A DNA stretch of 64,000 nucleotides from contig CM034104.1 in the NCBI GenBank assembly GCA_019914945.1, positions 9,598,046 through 9,662,045 of the forward strand. The letters run 5' to 3'. The first letter of the stretch is position 1, and the number at the start of each line of letters is the position of its first letter. Of this stretch, positions 59,048 through 64,000 are shown piece after piece. The notes beneath the pieces were generated by a model. The model worked only from the letters and a program-made list of their open reading frames with translations. It ran no database searches and had not been told where the DNA came from. This stretch comes from Typha latifolia. Taxonomy: Eukaryota > Streptophyta > Magnoliopsida > Poales > Typhaceae. The translations under genes were made by a program, and so were the position numbers.

Positions 59048-61180
59048 TGTAACGCCCCTGCCCGGCACGGCACGTGCACGCCCACGAGCCCACGCGCCCA
59101 CACGGCACGCGCGGCGCACGCGACAGTCGGGCGGGACCCGTCCCACACAAATACTCTCCTGTGCACATATAATCATGACATCATCAAATAAAACATATTA
59201 ACCTATCCATGATCACATAATCCATCACCAAATACATCATACTATTAACCAAATAAACTTGTTAACATACGAATATCCAAGTTCATAATAATATACACTA
59301 GACCACTACATATTTTGGCAGGGCCCACACAGGCCACAACAAACCATCAAGATACAACTAAACAACTGATACACGAGTGCTATAAATTCTGATATATACT
59401 ATACAAATCATCATTCGATACAATAAGGCACAAATATAACAAACAACGATACAACTCAATGTCTGGTTAAACTATCTTCTATACTGTCTCGCATCAATAG
59501 CTCACATCATCATCACTCTAAAATATCTTCTCAAGATATCTCAGGTCGCTATCACGTACCATAAATCTAAGGGGTTAGAAAAAAAATAAAGAGAGTCATG
59601 AGCAAAAGGCTCAATGAATAGACCTTACCCCGAATCAGTGATGCCAAATAGAGAGTAAATCATATACTGGATAATATGAATCAGAAGAGTATCATGCCAT
59701 GAATGAGTATATGAATGTATCCTTAATAATATATAAATCAAAAGTAGATAACATGTTATAACTGATAAAAGTATATATAATCCTCGACAATGAACAAACA
59801 AATCTTCATATCATACTATCATCATAACTCTCTCTCAAATATGACACATGATGCATGCCGACCATGACCACGTTATGATATCAAATGCAATCATATATGA
59901 TGAATATTGACCACTCGATAATTAGGTAATCAAATGATAATGAAATCATATGCATTTCTCAACATCATAATCATCACTGACATCTCAGTATAATATCAAC
60001 ATACTAGACCACTGTGCACAGTCAATACCCGGTGCCCGGTCTCAACATCATGTCCAAAGGCTCAAAGCATACTCCGCCACCCGCAAGAGTATCTCTAATA
60101 TAACCATACCCCGCCACCCGCTAGGGTATCAACATCCATCCAGATCGGGCACCCACATAGTTGATAGAAACCTCGTGAGGATAACTCGCCACATATTCCC
60201 TGGCGAACAGCATGTGTCCGAATGTCTGCTGCGCACACAGACTAACGACCTCAGACGTAAGGCCAACAGGATCGCGACCATGTCGAGTGATCAATCATCC
60301 ACCAAGCGCGTCCTAACCCTCGCGCCCACTCGGGTATCCTCACGCTTTCTATCAACTATCCTATCAATCACATTTCATGCTTTCCTTCTAAATGACAAAT
60401 CATATGCATATATCCAGTACGATAACAAGTCAATGCATAACAGAAATTTAGGTGGAATTGGAATCAAGAGAAAATGATGCAATGTAGTCTCAAATTGTAT
60501 CGTCAACACATGCATACTCATGCTAATCTATTACATGCATACTCGTGCTAATCTATTACATGCATACTCATGCTACATATCAACTCGGTAAACAATCATA
60601 ATAGTAGAATCATCTCTGATCATCTCTATATATATCACCAATGTACTCATATTCCAAATCAGCATAATCGAATACATGATAAAATATGCTCGACTATAAT
60701 CATCTCTAGATAAAATCATATAATCATGCTGGCGGCCAAAACATGCATATACACAAATATATAATATAACTTAATTTTAGAAAGGCATCTAAGGGATAAG
60801 ACTACTCACCGTCTGATCAGAAGATACAAACCACGCATCTCTCACGTCCGTCAGGTAACCAAGTGACATTCATCGCTAGCAAGGTCCACGGGGTCTCAAA
60901 TAAGGGGGTTTGGGATCTGAAATATTTAAGTAGTATGATGTTAGCCGTTTATCTAATTATAATTAATTCAGTTAAAATATAAAGGTTTATTAGATTTAGA
61001 ATCACTTTTCTTTATTTTTGATTACATAACTAGGTCTATGATAGAATCACTTTTCTTTATTATAATTAATACACGTGGCGCCCCACCAAGCTGTATGAGC
61101 ATGGGCACGAGGCCGGCCACAGTGTGGCCGGTCGCGTCGTGCCCATGAATTTTTTTTTTTTTTTGGATTTGGTTGTTACA
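59048..61180 (+). repeat. Gypsy-type solo LTR with clean target duplication
   Basis: 2133 bp from TGTAACGCCCC to GGTTGTTACA, with exact 5-bp duplications AATAA at 59043-59047 and 61181-61185. It is collinear with 8548-11701 and 16197-17810. The 3' part is shorter than in the 8548 copy; the word 'aatcacttttctttat' is present twice (about 60999 and 61045) at the place of the missing segment. The open frame at 60175-60477 is LTR sequence, as its inverted relative at 17214-17408 shows. Confidence 0.9.
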
Positions 61181-61185
61181 AATAA

Positions 61186-62554
61186 GCCCAACTTTATTAT
61201 AGTATAGTGAGGTATATACTAGTTTATTTTCTAAACAATAGTTTATCTCAATATTTATATTTAGCAATAAAGATTTAAGTATTCTTTTTATTTTTAAGAT
61301 AATACTTTGATTAACTATTCGTTCAATTCTTTTCTCCCGCTCTCTTCTTTCTCTCTATTTATTATATATCCACCTTAAAGGATATGTACTTTGGTTACTA
61401 TCAATATATATTCTAAGTTTATTACTTCTTTATGTCTCATCAAATATAATTGTTATAAATATGCTGGCTTATAATTAAACACTATAGTAAATTTAAATTT
61501 TCTTATTCAAATATACGAAATGAGCATAGCTATACTATAGAAGTTATTCCATGTCCAAATGCTACCTTAGAATTTGATCATTTGTTTCTGCCAAAACATG
61601 GAAGACAAATTATAAATTTAAGTGCAATGGTTTGGATATAGAAAGATTCTTTCATCCCTGGAATATTGAGGACAAGATAAGATTGTACAAAGATTCTTGG
61701 AGCAAGTCTGATAGGATATCTATCAGAAATGTTTATAAGGTATATTATATAGCAGTCAGATGGAATGGATTTTTTTTCCATATCTTTGAATTTTGACATA
61801 TCAAGCACATAGTCACTTTCAATTTCATAGGAAATGAAGAAGATATTTTTACATAATTACCAGTAAAAATATTTACAATGTCAAGATTGCCAATATTTTC
61901 TTTAAAATATAATAATTTCTATGGAAATCATTTACATCTTCCAAAAATACTATTCCGCTAGTTAAAATTAAGTAATATTAAATAAATAAAACATTTTGTC
62001 CTTGCAAAAAGTTTTTAAACTGGCCAAAATTTATTGATCATAGAAACTGTTTAAAATGTTCCAAAACTATCTAATATTACTCGATATCATATTAAAAGAG
62101 TTCAAAAAGTTAAGGTATTTTGGTCATTTAATGTCACATGTTTGGAATATTCTATAAATATTCCTAAAAAAATTAACCAAATATTTGGATGACAATTATA
62201 ATATTTTAAATATTGTTAGCAGCAATTGTGTAAACATTCCCCCTCCAGAAATTAATAAAAAAGAAGAAGAAGAAGTCCAAATCTATTGCATTTAATATCT
62301 CAAAATCATCCCACCAATATAAACTTCTCATTTCCCTTCTCCATTATATTCCCACAATATTGATGTATATCTCCTGCCATCAGATAACAAAATCCAATAC
62401 CCTAAATTAAATGCCAAAAATGTTTATAAGGTAAAAGAAAAGAAAAGAAAAGAAAAGAAAGAACAAAAAGAGAAGTGTGAATTTCTCATTTCCCTTCTCT
62501 CTCTCTCTCTCTCTCTCTCAAACACAGGACAAACAACACTCTGTTTTCTTTCTG
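61186..62554. other. Intergenic DNA and probable 3' UTR of the response regulator
   Basis: AT-rich; no exon seen. Near the gene end there is an (AAAAG)n run at 62431-62460 and a (CT)n run at 62498-62519, probably within or just beyond the 3' UTR of the - strand gene. The open frame at 61578-61808 on - has no recognisable domain. Confidence 0.45.
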
Positions 62555-64000
62555 TCATACTACTGTCAAGCTGCTGCTGCTGCTACTGGAGAGTCTTGGT
62601 CTTGTCCTCTCAGGTGAAAGCCTTTCATCCATGGCTTTCCTTTTATTGCTGCCTCCACTGTTTTTCCTATCATTGTTCTTCTCATGCTCCTGCTCCTGCT
62701 CCTCCTCCTCCTTCTCCTCTGGCTTTTGCTCCTCATCCTCATCCTCATCCTCATCCTCCTCTTTGCTTTTACCTTTAAGCAGGTGGTGACTGAGCCTCTT
62801 CATGTCTGAGAGCTGCACTGGTTTGTGAAAGAACTCCTCTGCTCCTCCCTCCAAGCATCTGTCATCATCAGTACACATCATGATCTGCTCCTTGTATATA
62901 AGGAAGAGGAATAAAGGAGATCTACTAATGTGCACAAGTGGGAAAGATTTTGAGATGTTTGACCAATATATACAGAAAGGACTAGTCCTTTTCTTATTTT
63001 TCTTTTTTCCTTCTCTTCCCCAGATTCCTTTCCAGGTTTGACTACTGAAAGATATTTATTACCTACAAGAATATTTTTCATTGCAAGAGTTTGTGCAAGA
63101 TGTGAATTATCCATGCAAACATAACAACAAAATCCTGAAGTTGATAGCCGCCAACATTCTCACTTATTCTTAGGCTTGTGATATTTTTTAATAGGCCTAA
63201 GAAGTGGACTTCACCTAACTCGATCGACAAAAAATATTTTCTCCTTTTTCACAATGTAGATCCAAGGACTTTTAAACAAAAGATTCGCACCAATTACTCT
63301 AGAGGCTTAAACTAGTAGAGAACTATAATTTTATTCTAATAGACTCCGACACCTCTACTTTGTGAATTCATATTAGGTGTTATGATTTTCTAGAATTATT
63401 CCCTACTTTGTTATTTGACATTATTGAATTTCTTTTGCCCGTCACTTTAGGCATTATGTTGCAAATATCATAGCATTACGGAGATAATTGGAGTAATTAA
63501 AGGGTATAATGTAAGGGTCCATATAACGTAGAAGAACAAATAAACTATACACAGAATTTTCAAAAGGAGAAGAGGTATACTTTTGGAAGGAAGTTAATCT
63601 CAGGGTTAATCACATTTGGAATCCCCAAACTATTCTAATTTATCTCTCACATTCTTAATGGTAGAAATATTAGATGTCTATTTTACCCCTCAACAGTTTC
63701 TCTCATTTTATCTAAAATAGGGGTAAATGTTCCTAACATTATAACAACTATAGAGGAACATCTAGGAGTTTTTTATATATAACTTTTATGCGTTGTTAAA
63801 ATAACAGGAAAAGTAAAGAAATTTGAAATAATATATAATATAGCATTCGTCCTATCTTCTTTTCTTCTCTATGAATCACAACAAAGTAAATTCTTTTTCA
63901 GTATCTGAGGTGCAATCTCTCACTCACCTGTTGATCATAGAGGGAGCATTCTCAGAAGACATGACTACAACTGGGATATCCTTCAGAGCTGATGATTCCT
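62555..64000 (-). CDS. Type-A two-component response regulator (3' part)
   Basis: Two exons are in the window on -: 63928-64000 (cut by the edge) and 62555-62858, joined by a 1069-bp GT-AG intron whose split codon restores Arg. The visible receiver part reads '[19 protein letters not shown]', then '[10 protein letters not shown]', '[12 protein letters not shown]'. The Ser of VVMSSE is the beta-4 switch residue and the Lys-Pro of HKPVQ is the conserved receiver lysine; the phospho-accepting Asp lies beyond the edge. The intron position before [10 protein letters not shown] is that of plant type-A regulators. After the receiver comes only a short tail of about 75 residues: an acidic Glu/Asp tract, a Lys/Arg patch and a Ser run ending in SLTVV, and no Myb DNA-binding domain, which argues against type B. 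Members of this family damp cytokinin signalling. Which paralogue it is cannot be told from this part. Confidence 0.93.
62725..62760 (-). repeat. Hexanucleotide repeat encoding the acidic tract
   Basis: A GATGAG-type repeat on - encodes alternating Asp-Glu just after the receiver domain. Such repeats change length easily, so the tail is probably polymorphic. Confidence 0.7.

Noticed and set aside
60175..60477. 100-residue open frame beginning MRITRHIF, with a relative at 17214-17408
   Set aside because: Both lie in copies of the same LTR, one inverted; the similarity is shared LTR descent and the frame is not kept beyond 40 residues.
1..64000. CRISPR arrays, tRNA or rRNA genes
   Set aside because: None seen; tandem tracts here are LTR minisatellites without spacer structure, and the initiator-Met words are retroelement primer sites and not tRNA genes.

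Overview
This window is gene-poor, AT-rich plant nuclear DNA. The evidence is spliced genes with GT-AG introns, plant-specific protein families (PADRE/DUF4228 and a cytokinin type-A response regulator), and nested Copia and Gypsy LTR retrotransposons. The very GC-rich coding exons set in AT-rich flanks suggest a commelinid-type monocot; that placement is an inference. Four real genes are supported: (1) an intronless PADRE/DUF4228 gene on + at 6426-7103; (2) its close paralogue on - at 27372-28007; (3) a six-exon HAD-superfamily hydrolase of the HDHD3 type on - at 41992-44620; (4) the last exon and part of the preceding exon of a type-A response regulator on - at 62555-64000, running off the right edge.

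Layout. 0-6 kb: AT-rich intergenic DNA with a tandem repeat, a MITE-like element and a diverged repeat pair. 6-7.1 kb: PADRE gene 1 and its promoter. 8.1-14.7 kb: a Copia element (TSD GATGT) that has lost most of pol and whose 5' LTR is split by a 3.15-kb Gypsy-type solo LTR (TSD GTAGG). 15.7-17.8 kb: a scrambled copy of that same LTR family. 17.8-19.2 kb: a 1.4-kb non-autonomous (TRIM-like) LTR element. 20.9-26.7 kb: a decayed Gypsy pol into which a decayed Copia element inserted, itself interrupted by a solo LTR of the TRIM-like family (TSD AGAAC). 27.4-28 kb: PADRE gene 2. 30.5 kb: a hAT transposase remnant. 30.9-37.2 kb: an array of the same non-autonomous LTR family in which neighbouring units share an LTR, holding another solo LTR (TSD AAAGA). 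42-44.7 kb: HAD gene. 49.8-50 kb: a possible orphan exon. 51-53.4 kb: an internally deleted Gypsy element. 53.4-61.2 kb: more LTR relics and a clean solo LTR (TSD AATAA). 62.6-64 kb: response regulator.

The four genes do not form a pathway or cluster. The PADRE pair looks like a local inverted duplication with W-box cores in both upstream regions (PADRE genes are known to respond to pathogens). Most of the remaining structure is retrotransposon nesting followed by solo-LTR formation. The most unusual signals are inside LTRs: a hairpin minisatellite whose stem arms change in a compensatory way between copies, a double palindrome of two 23-bp arms, and a TTCGAA-centred palindrome repeated in otherwise unrelated repeats.
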